Notes: generated by a model from the letters alone, not told the origin. A stretch of DNA of 64,000 bases from Carya illinoinensis (GCF_018687715.1 NC_056764.1:1862501-1926500), one strand, 5' to 3'. Counted from the first letter of the stretch, positions 12,607 to 23,905 are shown. Numbers and translations are program-made.

Positions 12607-15149
12607 ATGGAATTGGGCTTTGAAGAGAAGGACTTCCTAGCATGCTGCGGAAGCACCAAATTCGCCAAGGAAATGGCTTTGGCCTCCCCTTTCGCTTCAC
12701 TGGAAGAAGCCGTCCGTGCCGCAAGAGACATATGGTTCAACAAGGTTGACGTTAATGCTTGGCTCCAAGCTTTTTCCGCTCATCCCCAGATCGGTGATTC
12801 CACCCCTACTTCCCACCACCACCGCACAAGTCCCACCAGCGCCCAGTTGAGTTCTTCGTTAAAATTTTAGTCTAAATTCCTTTACTTTATTATTCTTTTG
12901 AGTGATCGAGATCTTAGTGTAGTTGCATACTGTTTATTATAAGATTTCCCGCAAATTGAAAATCGGAGGAGGAATTAAGTGAAATGGCTTCTGTTGTTCC
13001 CAATTAATTTGTTGTCATCTCCAGCCCCTTCCCCATTCTCCTGCTTTTTGTGCCGTAGGAATGATTATTTTTCTTATTTGCCTTTGCAAGGCAAGTGATT
13101 GATCAAGAAAATTTTTGTAGGTGGAGCAAGGGAGAGCAATCGACTGCTGTTGCAACTGCTACTAGTTCTACCTTACAGGTTAGTATGCTGTCGCCACAAA
13201 ATAGAATAGACTATTATCTATTTTAAGATATCGATGCCCCGCCCCCACCTCTGATGACTAGAGATATCTATCTGAAGATAGCCTGTACCTTCCTCATGAT
13301 ACATTTTTTGGAAACAAGCAAATCAAATTGATGTTTTCTTCTTGCTATATATCAAGAACCTTCCAGAAAGAAGGGGAAAGGGGGGATGTCCACCACTTAA
13401 TTCACTTAAATCTGCTCATCAGTCGTTGCATTAATATGTCTGCTTGGCCTGTGCAGGAACTCTCCGAATGGAATGCTCGATATAGGGAAAAGTTTGGTTT
13501 TGTATTTCTCATATGTGCATCCGGGAGAACTTCTGATGAAATACTTGCAGAATTGAAGGTAAATTTTAAGTTGAAGTTTAATTTTCAACCGAACATAATA
13601 TGGTGAGCATGATTTTGTGGAAATACGATTGCCATCATTAAGTGCCAGAATTATCTTGGGTGTCTTAAGAGATTTTTCTCGTTCCATGTAATCGGTAAAC
13701 AATTTCACGTATGGCAGTTCTTCTTTTGCTCTGTAGCGTAAATTTAATAGTGCTGGGAGATGGTTACCTGATTTTTGCCTATAATTTCATGAGATAGAGG
13801 AAACTATGGTGCTTGTTTAAAAACTATACTGTCTGACTTTACGTAATTGTTTCTCATATTGATCAACTGAATGTAAAATTGCACCTGATTTCTCTCTAGA
13901 TGAAATTCATTTGGAAGGCCTTCGGAGTTTGTAGGTGGCTGTTTGGTGTAAATGGTTTTTGATTCTTTTATCTTTGCAGAATCGATACCCAAATAGGCCC
14001 ATAATTGAGTTTGAGATTGCTGCTCAGGAGCAAATGAAAATAACGGAACTACGCCTTGCAAAGCTCTTTTCAAGCAAAGCTAAAGATACAATTGACCAGT
14101 ATCCTGCAGTTGTTGCAAAGAAAGTAGAAGGTACTTATTTTTCGTTTTGTTTTAGAACAACTTTTTCTATATCTGAAAAGGGAATATACTTGGTCAAATT
14201 ATTAAATCTCAGGTTTAGGTGTTGCTTTACCCCAACAGACACATTCTCTGAAGAAAATACTTTATAAACAAATACAGTGGGATAAATTGTAGGTGCAGTG
14301 TGGTGAGCTCTGTACCAGGTACAAAGGTCCTACACTTAGCGAGTTCTCCAAAAGGTGTGTGGTCCAGGATTGAACGGGCCTGCTTCCTAAATCTCAAAAA
14401 TGTGCATCATATAACAAAATTTAAAAGCGTTTGTCACATGCTATCAACTTTTTCCTAGTTTCTTTCTCCTTGAGATTAATTTATAGTTATAGTTACTCTG
14501 AAAATTCTTGCCTAGTTCTATGGCTCTTTGAAGTTTCTGTGATATCTTCCTTTTGCTTCCTACTTCTCCCCAACTTTTAATTGTTCACAACCCCATCCTG
14601 AGATAGGTCTCTTACCCTTCCTTACATGTTTTTCTATCATTTGAATTCATGCCAAATCTGTTCCCTTTTTCATTTCTTTTTTTTTTTTTAGAAGATCGTG
14701 TGAGCATTATTGGAGGCCATTTAAATGTCACTTCTGAAGCAACAGCTGTGAAAACATTTCAAATTCCAACTCGAACTCGTCCACCCATTACAACTCATGT
14801 CTTGGATGTTTCCCGAGGGTGTCCAGCTGCTGGGATTGAAGTACGATTGGAAATGTGGAAGGGCACTCAACCCCGTCCATTATTTGGTGAGACAGACATC
14901 GGAGGTTGGATCTTTCAAGGATCTTCAACTACAGATAATGATGGACGAAGTGGTCAATTGACGAGCATAGTTAATGTAGTGGACCCTGGGATATACAGAA
15001 TAAGTTTCAACACTGGTAAGTACAACCCAGCTGGGTTCTTTCCTTATGTTTCTGTTGTGTTTGAAATCAGAGAGTCGCAGGGGAAGGAACATTTTCATGT
15101 TCCTCTGCTTCTTTCACCATTCTCGTTCAGTACTTACCGTGGAAGCTAG
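12607..15149 (+). CDS. TTL: Allantoin synthase / uric acid degradation bifunctional protein (OHCU decarboxylase-HIU hydrolase)
   Basis: Five exons read through in frame: 12607-12845, 13121-13178, 13457-13558, 13980-14130 and 14692-15149, giving 335 residues, close to the ~324 of Arabidopsis TTL. The N-terminal half is OHCU decarboxylase, with the catalytic FSAHPQIG motif (His59) and FLICASGRTSDEIL. The C-terminal half is the transthyretin-like HIU hydrolase, with PPITTHVLDVSRG, DGRSG and the terminal YRGS signature. Together they turn 5-hydroxyisourate into S-allantoin during purine breakdown. At the start of exon 5 RVSIIGGHL fits an internal PTS2 ([RK][LVI]x5[HQ][LA]), so peroxisomal import is likely. 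All introns are GT-AG. Catalytic motifs look intact. The animal and bacterial enzymes are separate proteins; the fusion is usual in plants. Confidence 0.95.
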
Positions 15150-15863
15150 AACTCTGTGGTAGATCTGAAGGCAAATAATTTGGCCGTATTTCTGCTGCAA
15201 GTTTCCTAGGATGAATAAAGTTGCGAGTATTTAAAGACAGAACGTTTGAATGGGAAACAAGGTTGAAAGAGTGTAATGATGATATCAAAATGCTATCTTG
15301 TCACTGTAATGTTTGTGCTGAGTCATTGAGATGCATGTAAAACATGTTGATTACTGTTACTGTAATGTTGGTATGCTATGTCTCTGAAGAGCACGTAGAA
15401 CGCTTGAATATATGCGAAGTGATACATGTAAAGAGAGGATATATGAATAGTAGTGCTAGTGGTTTAGTGCATTCAGGAACGATCTGACCTAGCAAAACTT
15501 AAGATTGCTTCACTTTCTTATAAATTCTTCCCACTGGCTTCGGTGCAGTGTTATGTAACTGAAGGCAGATTAATAGTCGGTGTTTTTCCAGATTGATACA
15601 CTGTGTGCATCATGAAGGGGACTATATTTAGTATTTTATGAAGTGATATAAAATGGTAAATGCGATCGGTTACAAATTTACAATCGAGTCGGGCAGGAGA
15701 TGAGCCATTCTTCAGTAATTTATCATAAGAATTGGATCTCATTATTGAATCGTTATTTTCGGCCTGGATGATTGCGCTAGATTAATCTGTGTCCTCAAGT
15801 GTTCAGAACTTGCTATTAAATCTGCAATCACGACGCTTGTCATGTCCAGAGCCACAAAATAAG

Positions 15864-15894
<31 letters not shown>

Positions 15895-16066
15895 GGGGGG
15901 GGGGGGGGGGAACGAACTTGTGAAATTCTATATATATATATATATATATTTATGTGTGAGTGGTGCCATTCGGCATTAATGTGTTTGCTCGCAAAAAACA
16001 AAGACAACTTCATTCGAGTTTTCGTAGGTTGTACGTGAAGAAGACTGGGACCAGAGTAGTGAGAAA
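15150..16066. other. Intergenic DNA between TTL and the LEA gene
   Basis: The first part is probably the TTL 3' untranslated region. The second half carries a GA run followed by an uninterrupted run of 27 Gs (about 15884-15910), then a TA run (about 15931-15950) that could act as the TATA region of the LEA gene. No coding region is seen. Confidence 0.5.
15884..15910 (+). repeat. Homopolymer run of 27 G after a GA repeat
   Basis: A GA microsatellite (about 15863-15884) runs directly into an unbroken G tract about 155 bases before the LEA start codon. Such a tract can form G-quadruplexes and is hard to sequence, so its exact length may be wrong. Confidence 0.8.
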
Positions 16067-16648
16067 ATGCAGGCTGTGAAGGACAAGCTGCATGACATGA
16101 ATGAGATGCGCAAGGCCAAGGCCGAAGCAAAGGCCGAAGAGAAGGTAATTAAGAAGAAATATCATATGATGATCACATATAAGAACTTTCATAGTTACTG
16201 TTTTTGGGGTGCTAAGTATTTATAAGTACAAATATAATGCCAATTTTTAGTTATTTATGGATTCTTCACTTCTTAACTACCAACCAAAGTTCGAAGGGTA
16301 ATTAAATGCGGTATCAAATAAAAGCTGCATGTAATGTTATGCTTATCAACTTAATTAAAAACTCAGGCCGAAAAAGATATAGCAAAAGCTAGAATGGAGG
16401 TTGCTCATGAGGTGAGACTGGCGAAAGAGGCCGAAGCTGCAATGGGAATGCATGTGGCCAAGGCCGGGCAAAAGGTCGAAAGGGAAGCAGCCAAGCATGA
16501 GCCTAAGCAGCCTGATGCAAGTGGATTCGACCCCCCGGCAGACCAGCCTGATGTGGCATCAGGAAACAGCAGCGCCCCTGCTGTGCTGATGCATTCTGCA
16601 GATCGAGCTGATCCATTTACCCACTCTGCCCGACCATTCCCCAATTAA
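16067..16648 (+). CDS. Late embryogenesis abundant protein, LEA_1 (group 4) type
   Basis: Two exons, 16067-16144 and 16367-16648, joined in phase 0 with GT-AG borders, giving 119 residues. The N-terminal ~75 residues are a charged, Lys/Glu/Ala-rich amphipathic helix (MQAVKDKLHDMNEMRKAKAE, then EVAHEVRLAKEAEAAMGMHV and KAGQKVEREAAKHE). The C-terminal 45 are disordered and rich in Pro, Ser, Asp and Ala. This two-part form, the MQ start and one early intron fit LEA_1 proteins, small cytosolic chaperone-like proteins that protect membranes and enzymes in drying seeds. There is no signal peptide and no cysteine. No ABRE was recognised close by. Family is confident; the exact subgroup is not. Confidence 0.85.
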
Positions 16649-17788
16649 TTATTTAGTTGTTGTTCAATTGTATGTTGAACCCCATGATTTGGCATGCACA
16701 TGATTGTTAGCGATCATTCTCGCCTCTTATACATGAATATTGTTGGTGTTGCACACACATATATAATCTAGAGTTCTTATAATTTACAAACTGGTACGTA
16801 CCTATAAACACATGATAATCTCCTGTTGTGAGGTTCATTACAGCTATTAAAAAAAATTAAGATATGAAGATTTTTTTTTTTTTTTGTACTAAGTGATGAT
16901 GTGACGGGAAAATAGATTTCGATTATAATCTATAGAATTCGTGTATTGATTTCCATGTTATCTACCTATGTGATTTGTGTACCTCTTTACGTATAAGCTA
17001 AGTACCCATGATCATCATGACTTCGCTAATTGGCTACGTCTCCATGCATGCATTCACGCATATATATGGATAGAGATCGGGAAAGTCTAGCGAATGTACG
17101 TGTAAATTATTACGTTTCAGAAGTACAGTGAATCGAGCAAGCAAGCACGTTTGCACGTACGGTTTGTGAGAACATATCCAATTAATTAATGAAGGATAAA
17201 ACAAACGATCCCAAATTAATTATCCATTTGTTCTATATTATACGTACGTTTCCCTAATCTTCTAAATAGGGAGATTTTTTCTGGATGATTTCATCATAAT
17301 CATTTTCATATCTCTTCTAAAAGGGTATACATACGATGGAATTAATATTTGATTATCAAGATCACTCGATTATGTAATCAATTTCGTACGTATCAGGATA
17401 TATATAATTTGTATGATCTTCGTGGTAGATCTAGCTCTTAAATTAATTAAATTGGTAGGCTGAGATTTGTAGAGTAATTTAATGAAATTACCAGAATAAA
17501 CAACTTAAGATATATTATTTATAATGGCTACAATAAATACAGAAACCGAAATATGAATCGTACAAACAATATATTTGCCAACCAGTCCATATCTCTCGCT
17601 CGCTATTCAAGCCCATGATATCTTCTACATTAGCAAAGGCCTTTAACTTAAAAGATTCATATCTTCTACATTAATTTACTACTACATATACCATGCTTTT
17701 TGGGGAAAAAAGCTAACACCCATCCTACCCATATTTCCGCTTGTTAAATCATCTCTAGCAAAGTTAGCTAGCTAGCCTCGATCCAGAC
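16649..17788. other. Intergenic DNA between the LEA and MADS genes
   Basis: AT-rich, without coding potential or a recognisable repeat. It must hold the 3' end of the LEA gene and the promoter of the MADS gene, but no distinct motif stands out. Confidence 0.5.
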
Positions 17789-18607
17789 ATGACAAGAAAG
17801 AAAGTTAAGCTTGCATACATCACAAATGATAGTGCAAGGAAGGCTACTTTCAAGAAAAGGAAGAAGGGACTGATGAAGAAGATGAGTGAGCTTAGTACCC
17901 TTTGTGGAATCCAAACGTGCGCAATTATTTACTGTCCCTATGACTCGCAACCTGAGGTTTGGCCATCCGCCATGGGAGTCCAACGTGCAATTGTGAAGTT
18001 TAGGAAGATGCCCGAGGCGGAACAAAGCAGAAAAATGGTGAACCAGGATGGTTTCCTGAGGCAAAGGATTAGCAAAGCTGAGGAACAGCTGAAGAAACAG
18101 CAGAGAGAGAACCGGGAGAAGGAGATGACCCAAGTCATGTACAGGAGCTTGGTTGGTGATCAAGGGTTGCAAAATCTGAGTGTTGTCGACTTGAAAGACT
18201 TGGGATGGCTCGTTGAGAAAAATATAGAGGAAATTGAAGAGAAGATTAAGTCACTTCAGGCTCATCAAATGCCTCCTCCCCAAGTTGTGACAGCGACGAG
18301 CAGCCATATGATCAGTAGTAGTCCTCATGATCTAGATCAGAAGAATGATCAGGCAGCAAAGAACACAACTGATACGGCCATATTGGATCCAACAGTACAT
18401 GAGAATCAGCAATGGTTAATGGAGTTGCTGAAACCTATTGATCAGAATGTGGGTTTTGGCAGAAACGAAGACATGGAACCGCAGAATCATCAATGGTTGA
18501 TGGATTTGCTGAAATGGAATGAGAACGTGGGTTTTGGCAAAAACGAAGACATGCTGCCATATGGATTCAATGGTAATGGTTTGTGGTCTAGTCTTCCTTT
18601 CCCTTAA
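17789..18607 (+). CDS. Type I (M-gamma) MADS-box transcription factor, AGL80-like
   Basis: An intronless gene of 272 residues, as expected for type I MADS genes. The MADS domain fills residues 1-60: MTRKKVKLAYITNDSARKAT, FKKRKKGLMKKMSELSTLCG, then CAIIY and PEVWPS. The stretch that follows (GVQRAIVKFRKMPEAEQSRK and the MVNQDGFLRQRI block) is typical of the AGL80/PHERES M-gamma group. A charged coiled-coil region (about 90-157) should serve dimerisation. Relatives act in the central cell and endosperm with M-alpha partners in the nucleus. The C-terminal part contains an imperfect duplication, residues 207-229 and 234-255, each with QWLM-x-LLK and NVGFG-x-NEDM. No defect is seen; the Arabidopsis orthologue cannot be fixed by eye. 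Confidence 0.93.
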   Translation: MTRKKVKLAYITNDSARKATFKKRKKGLMKKMSELSTLCGIQTCAIIYCPYDSQPEVWPSAMGVQRAIVKFRKMPEAEQSRKMVNQDGFLRQRISKAEEQLKKQQRENREKEMTQVMYRSLVGDQGLQNLSVVDLKDLGWLVEKNIEEIEEKIKSLQAHQMPPPQVVTATSSHMISSSPHDLDQKNDQAAKNTTDTAILDPTVHENQQWLMELLKPIDQNVGFGRNEDMEPQNHQWLMDLLKWNENVGFGKNEDMLPYGFNGNGLWSSLPFP

Positions 18608-20002
18608 GTTTGAATTCCCGGGAAATTAAAAGATCATGAATATAATTATATCCTCTGCTAGCTCTTCGTGGATCAGATTTGAATAGAAGAAAACAAGCTA
18701 GACCAAGCAAGTACGTACGTATGATCAAGTGAATCATGCATACCACTCATCTGCCGCTTCGTATTTTTCCCATCCCTGATTTCCCAACGTTTTTATCTCG
18801 CTTAATTATGTTTATGAAGTTTGAGATGCTCAAAGAATATTTCTTAAGATCTTGTTATAGCTACTGATGTTTATCTGATCCTTTTAATATTTATGTCCAA
18901 TTTAATTTTTCTTATTTTTCATGATAATAAAACTTTACCATAATAATTAATATATGATCAACTTTGTTTTACTAATGTACAATTATTCGTCCGTCCCAAA
19001 TATAACAAAAATTCTTAGTAAAAACAAACCATTTATGTTGTATTGAAATGTTAATGATTGTATTATGATATTTGTAATTATAAATTACGTAAGTGTTGTA
19101 ACCTTTTTTTAAAAAAAATAAATAAATATGAGACTGATATGAAAAAATTAACTTTAGAATAATACATTTTTTTAAAAAAAAAATAGTACTTGTGTACAAT
19201 CTATAACTATATTTAAGATTACTCAATACGTCTGTGTACACACTCTAGCTTCCATATCCACGCAAAGAGGAAAAGATGATGAACTAATACGTCAAAATTA
19301 ATGGGAAAGCGTTCAAGGAAATTATAGTACTCCATATTATATTTTACCAACTGTGTGTTTGGACTGGGTCTTCTAATTATTTACTGATGAGTACAATATT
19401 CCTCGATCGGATACATTAGATATTATTGTTCCAAGAGTTGTTTAACTTTAAGATAATTTAATATCAGCCTGATCAAAGGAAAGCTCAACAGTAATTATAG
19501 TATCAGTGGATATATTATTTCTAAATGCATTTATATCATGAATATTCTTTTGCCCCCTTTTTTCATGACATTGCTGATCATAATTCACTAATTAAGAATG
19601 AGTTATTTTATTTTCAAATTGATGTCTAGAATATATCATCCACGTCATTTATATAATAATATTTGAATTGTAAAATTTAAATTTTAAAATTTATATTTTA
19701 AATCAAATCATGTCATGTAAACAGTATAATATAAAATAGAAACATTAGTTTAATTAGTTTAATTCATTGAACACCATGTTGTCAATCCTCCAAGTTTTAC
19801 CTCCTGATCAGTTCTTTTTTATTTAATTATATATATAATATTTCCAAATGTGGAATATCATTCATGAACATGTTCAGCAGTTCCAAGTTTTCAACCTTAG
19901 CATATTATATATAGAATCAAATCATCAGACTATTTATATTATCTCTGCTTTGCAAGAGAAAAGATGGAGAGAGATGATCATATATATTTCTTGAGAAATG
20001 AT
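18608..20002. other. Intergenic DNA after the MADS gene
   Basis: AT-rich and non-coding. It includes one copy of small repeat family D at about 19598-19745. Nothing else is recognisable. Confidence 0.5.
19598..19745 (+). repeat. Dispersed small repeat family D, copy 1
   Basis: Shares GAGTTATT-TATTTTCAA at the start and a TTTAAATTTTAAAATTTATA-like centre followed by AAATCA-TGTCAT with about 39570-39720. A shorter reversed relative lies at about 30165-30290. Confidence 0.45.
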
Positions 20003-20157
20003 TTGTACAAGTTTTAAATAGATAAATTTTATACAGATCATTATAAAAAAAGTAGATCACATAGCTTAAAATAAATGTGAAAAAACTTTTTTTTATTAGC
20101 AGAACCCATTTTTTAATAAAAAATTTGTATGAAGTTTATCTATTTAAAACTTGTACA
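20003..20157. mobile_element. Hairpin-type MITE, about 155 bp
   Basis: The ends are near-perfect inverted repeats of over 20 bases, beginning TGTACAAGTTTTAAATAG on either strand and continuing into ATAAA. The interior is AT-rich. Size and structure fit a MITE; the superfamily is not identified. Confidence 0.7.
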
Positions 20158-20357
20158 TAACATAGGGGATTTTGTCCCCTAAAATGTTTGAAGGGTGGTG
20201 CTACTCCCACATAAGGACTCAGTAGGCCACCGAAAGAGTTGCGAATAGGTCAAAAAAAAATTGTCTTTTTTTCTCTCTTTTTTTCCAAATATTTTTTTCA
20301 ATTCATTAATTTAAAAAAAAAATTAAAAATCATAAATTCATTAAAAATATTTACTTA

Positions 20358-20687
20358 TGTTATGAAATCATTGAAAAAAGAGAGGCATAACGTGTTATAA
20401 AACTTTCAAAAGGAGAGAGAAAAGAGATAAAGTTCAGAGAGGTTATGAAACTTATGAATTCCTTAAAAGATTCAACGATATATATAGGAGTACAAAGGGG
20501 ACTATGCTTTTGACGACTAGCACTATGCATTTGACGGCTAGCTCACTATGCTAGCACTATACACAATGCATTTGACGACTAGCTCACTATGTTAGCACTA
20601 TGCACTAGCACTATGCATTTGACGACTAGCACTATGCATTTGATGGCTAGCTAAATGTGGTCATACAATTCAAGATAGTTTATAACA
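20358..20687 (-). repeat. Copia 3' LTR (element orientation), 330 bp
   Basis: Direct copy of 27452-27736. It is about 45 bp longer because a short minisatellite (TTTGACGACTAGCACTATGC and variants, about 20508-20650) has extra units here. Outside it the two LTRs differ at few positions, so the insertion is fairly recent. Confidence 0.92.
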
Positions 20688-20697
20688 CTTCCCTTTT
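20688..20697 (-). promoter_or_regulatory. Polypurine tract of the copia element
   Basis: Directly upstream of the 3' LTR on the minus strand is AAAAGGGAAG, in the place and of the kind expected for the plus-strand priming site of an LTR element. Confidence 0.75.
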
Positions 20698-20705
20698 GGA
20701 TGACC

Positions 20706-20880
20706 ATATTTAAAAAATATGCCTCGTTAAAACCTTGTCAAGGAAAAACCCTGTGGGAAAAAAACCAATGGCGAAAGAAAAAGAGTACAGTATTCATGTG
20801 TATCGCCGAGTGCTTTAGGAAAACCTTGCAAAGGAAAACCCAGTGGGATAAAACCTTAGCGAAGGAAAAAGAGTACAATC
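20706..20880 (-). repeat. Two tandem copies of the copia 3' non-coding motif
   Basis: Two related ~90-bp units each contain (plus strand) AAAACCTTG-AAGGAAAA-CCC-GTGGG and a GCGAA-GAAAAAGAGTACA block. This motif is common in plant copia 3' untranslated regions between the pol stop and the polypurine tract. Confidence 0.65.
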
Positions 20881-20899
20881 AGCACAAGTCTTCAAGACA

Positions 20900-21165
20900 T
20901 TACTTCCCCTGAAAAATGCATGATAACAGGTCTTCAAACCTCCGCATTTCAATGTTCTGCATAATCTTCTTAAATGTTGCAGTTGGTAATGCTTTAGTGA
21001 ATAAATCTGCCAGATTTTTACTTGACCGTACCTTCTTGATATCAATTTCAACTTTCTTCTCATGAATTGCAATGATCTTCTTGTGTGTATCTGAAAGATA
21101 ACTCGCATCTGTATATCCAACTAACTGTGGACTTGATCCATGTTGATAAAATAATCACAACTGGA
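20900..21165 (-). pseudogene. Copia RNase H remnant with internal deletion
   Basis: On the minus strand the frame reads LVGYTDASYLSDTHK, then directly KIIAIHEKKVEIDIKKVRSS, KNLADLFTKALPTATFKKIM and FEDLLSCIFQGK followed by TAA at 20902-20900. These are the first and last parts of a copia RNase H domain. Roughly 90 codons that normally separate SDPHK from the IIAIHE region are missing, but the reading frame is kept. Confidence 0.85.
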
Positions 21166-21442
21166 TCTTTCTGCTCATCACTACTCTTCTGGAGTTTTTG
21201 TAAATAACACAGTTAGTGGAGAATTCATCAACATTAAACCACTAACCTCATTTTTTAATAAAAATGGTGGCCAGCCTTTTAAGATCAGACAAGCATCGCG
21301 GATTTTCAACTCCTCTGTAGGTGTCAAGCGTGCTGTCAGGTGCCGCAGCTGTCAGGTGTGCTGTTAGGCGTCGCAGAGCTATGAAACTATATTTTGTCTC
21401 TTTTCTCTTGCTTCACGAGAGATGTTGTATCATAATTTTCTC

Positions 21443-21450
21443 TATAAAAG
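21443..21450 (+). promoter_or_regulatory. TATA box of the antisense cassette
   Basis: TATAAAAG lies 100 bases before the ATG at 21551. GC-rich imperfect direct repeats (GTCAGGTG, GGCGTCGCAG and variants) lie just upstream at about 21320-21375. The spacing fits a normal TATA promoter with a leader of about 70 bases. Confidence 0.45.
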
Positions 21451-21912
21451 AGATATCCAGCTCATCTTCATTCGCATCTCATCTTCTTCACTTTTCTGTA
21501 ATCATACTGCATTTTTACTCTGCAATATCTTTCTGCATTCTTATCCTACAATGGCTCAGCGATCTTCTCATGGCCAATATATGAGGTACTCTGCACCTCG
21601 TTCATCAGCTGTTCCTGCTTCTACCACAGGTACTATCATGCAATATAATAATCTGACTCATAGGTCAGATAATGAAGCTATCTATGAGCTTGTGAGTCTC
21701 GGTACCCGATACTCATTATCTATTATCGCATTTTCTCAGCGACTGCAATCCAGAACTTGTGGAGTTGACAATCTCCACGAGAATATTGCTATACTTCAGC
21801 GATTTCTTCTGGAGTCCAACATGAAGATAGAATCAATAAAGCAAGAGAATAAGAATTTAAAATCTTTGCTTAAATCTTCTTTTCGATTGCCCACCCCTTT
21901 AGATAGGGATGC

Positions 21913-23905
21913 TGTGACGCCCCCAAATTTTGTTTGGGATCGGACGGACATTTGAAGCGTCGAGACATGCAACACAAGGTTACCTGCCCCCGTTCATGAC
22001 ATATAAGATGCAATATTCCTAATATGTATCTAACAATATGCAACATTCGCAGCGGATAAATTTTTTCTTTAGCAATACTATGCACCAAATTGAAAATATC
22101 TCAAATGCTTAAAACATACTTCATACATAAAAACCCATTGAACAACTAAGATCACAACACTAGTCTAAAATGGTTATGATCCAAAAAGTACTGGAGATGC
22201 AACTCAATCGTACAAGTAGTAATTTACGTTAATTACTATTTTAACATTGATGTCGCACCGTCGCTTAGTCAATTGTGTCTAGTTGATCAGCTCCTGATTC
22301 TCCTTCAGGTCCTGTAACAAGATCTACCATTCGGGGGAAATGGTAGTTGAGACTACCAAAGTGAGATTTGATTACAAATCTCAGTAAGTTAACAAAAAAA
22401 TTTCCACACAAGCTAATGATGCATGGATGACAGTAAAAACATAAATGCATAATCAAATTCATAAGTAATTAAAGCATAACTTGGCGTACAACATAGCATA
22501 ATTGACATAACTTAAATTGACTTAACATGAACATGATATGAAACTTAACTTATCGTGAACTTATTCTGAAACTTGACTTGACATGAACTTGATCTAAAAC
22601 TTGACTTGACATGAAAAATACATACTCCACAGTTGTTGTGGCCCCATGTATTCTACTTGTAAATACATACTCCACAGTTATTGTGGCCCCATGTATTATA
22701 CACAAACTTGACTTAACATGAAAAATACATACTCCACAGTTGTTGTGGCCCCATGTATTCTACGGAAACTTATTCTTTAACTGCTTAAATACATACTCCA
22801 CAGTTATTGTGGCCCCATGTATTCTACGTGTCACAATTGCTGTGTCTCACGTAGTGTATGCGTCACAATTGCTGTGACCCCATACATAAGTAATCAAGAT
22901 GAAACGTGACTGGGATACGAAATGACTGAAACCCTGACGTAACATAACATGATTTGAACATAACTTGAAATACATGACCAACTTGAGATAGAAACATTTC
23001 GTAACATGGCATAACATATAATAGTCAACATATTTAACATGACATACTTGTAATGTATAGTAATACATGACAGAATATATCATGTAACAGATAAAAATTG
23101 ATGACAGAATAAATTCTGTATAATAGACAATTACGTGATAACTTGGCATGGCATGACATATATGATAACATACATATATACACTGTAGTTCCTTAGTTTA
23201 GCACACATACACAGTAGACTGCTAGTAAGTTAAAAGCTAACTTACTTCGATTTTCGCGTTTCTTATAAAACTTCAAGTGTGATCACGAGGAAAAAAGTTT
23301 CGAAATGGGCATGTAAAAGAATTTCTAAAAGCTGTCCGAGAGAGAGTATTTGATATTCTTTTAAAGGAACGTGTAAATGAAGATAAGTTTGTAGGTGATG
23401 GCTAGAGATACTTATGGACGAGATAAAAAAGATGATAAAGCTGGAGTTGAGAGTTGAGTGTAGTTTTCTCCTACCCAAAATATCTATAAAAGATTATCTC
23501 ATAATATTCTATCCAATAATATCTACAAAAATCAACTTAAGATATTTTTATCTAATAATATCTATAAAAATCAACTCAAAATATTTTTACCCAATAATAT
23601 TCACGAAAATTACCTCAAGATATTTATTTTTATTTTTATTTTTATCCAATAATATCCACAAAATTAGCTTAGGCTATTTTCCAAAAGTGGAGAGTATACT
23701 TGGAAGAGTAAGGTGGCTAAAATCTTTCCATGTGTCCTATTAAAATTTTCTAACTATCTACAATAATTAAAAACATACTTCTGATACCATAGTGAGTAAT
23801 AACATCAACTATACGATTAATAGATTAGTGAAAACTTATCGGGTCTTCACGAGATTCCTAAAGCCAATAGAAATTTCACTGTTAAATTTCTAGCTGACTG
23901 TTACA
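21913..23905. mobile_element. Gypsy-like solo LTR or internally deleted element, about 2.0 kb
   Basis: It starts TGTGACGCCCCC, ends CTGTTACA (TG...CA) and is flanked by perfect GATGC duplications (21908-21912 and 23906-23910). The TGTGACGCCCC start is usual for plant Ty3/gypsy LTRs. No gag or pol is visible. Near the right end the minus strand reads TGGTATCAGAAG (23789-23778), close to the initiator tRNA-Met primer site TGGTATCAGAGC. It may therefore be a deleted element with remnants of two LTRs rather than a simple solo LTR. It contains a tandem repeat region at 22617-22886. Confidence 0.75.
22617..22886 (+). repeat. Tandem dyad repeats within the gypsy-like LTR
   Basis: Four copies of a TACATACTCCACAGTT(G/A)TTG unit, continuing GTGGCCCCATGTAT, begin near 22619, 22665, 22726 and 22790. 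Two shorter variants (GTCACAATTGCTGTG) follow near 22830 and 22862. Each unit holds an inverted CCACA...TGTGG dyad. Spacing is irregular (45-65 bases). Confidence 0.8.

Noticed and set aside
22617..22886. Regular spaced repeats that could suggest a CRISPR-like array
   Set aside because: Spacing is irregular, the sequence lies in a plant LTR and the genome is eukaryotic.
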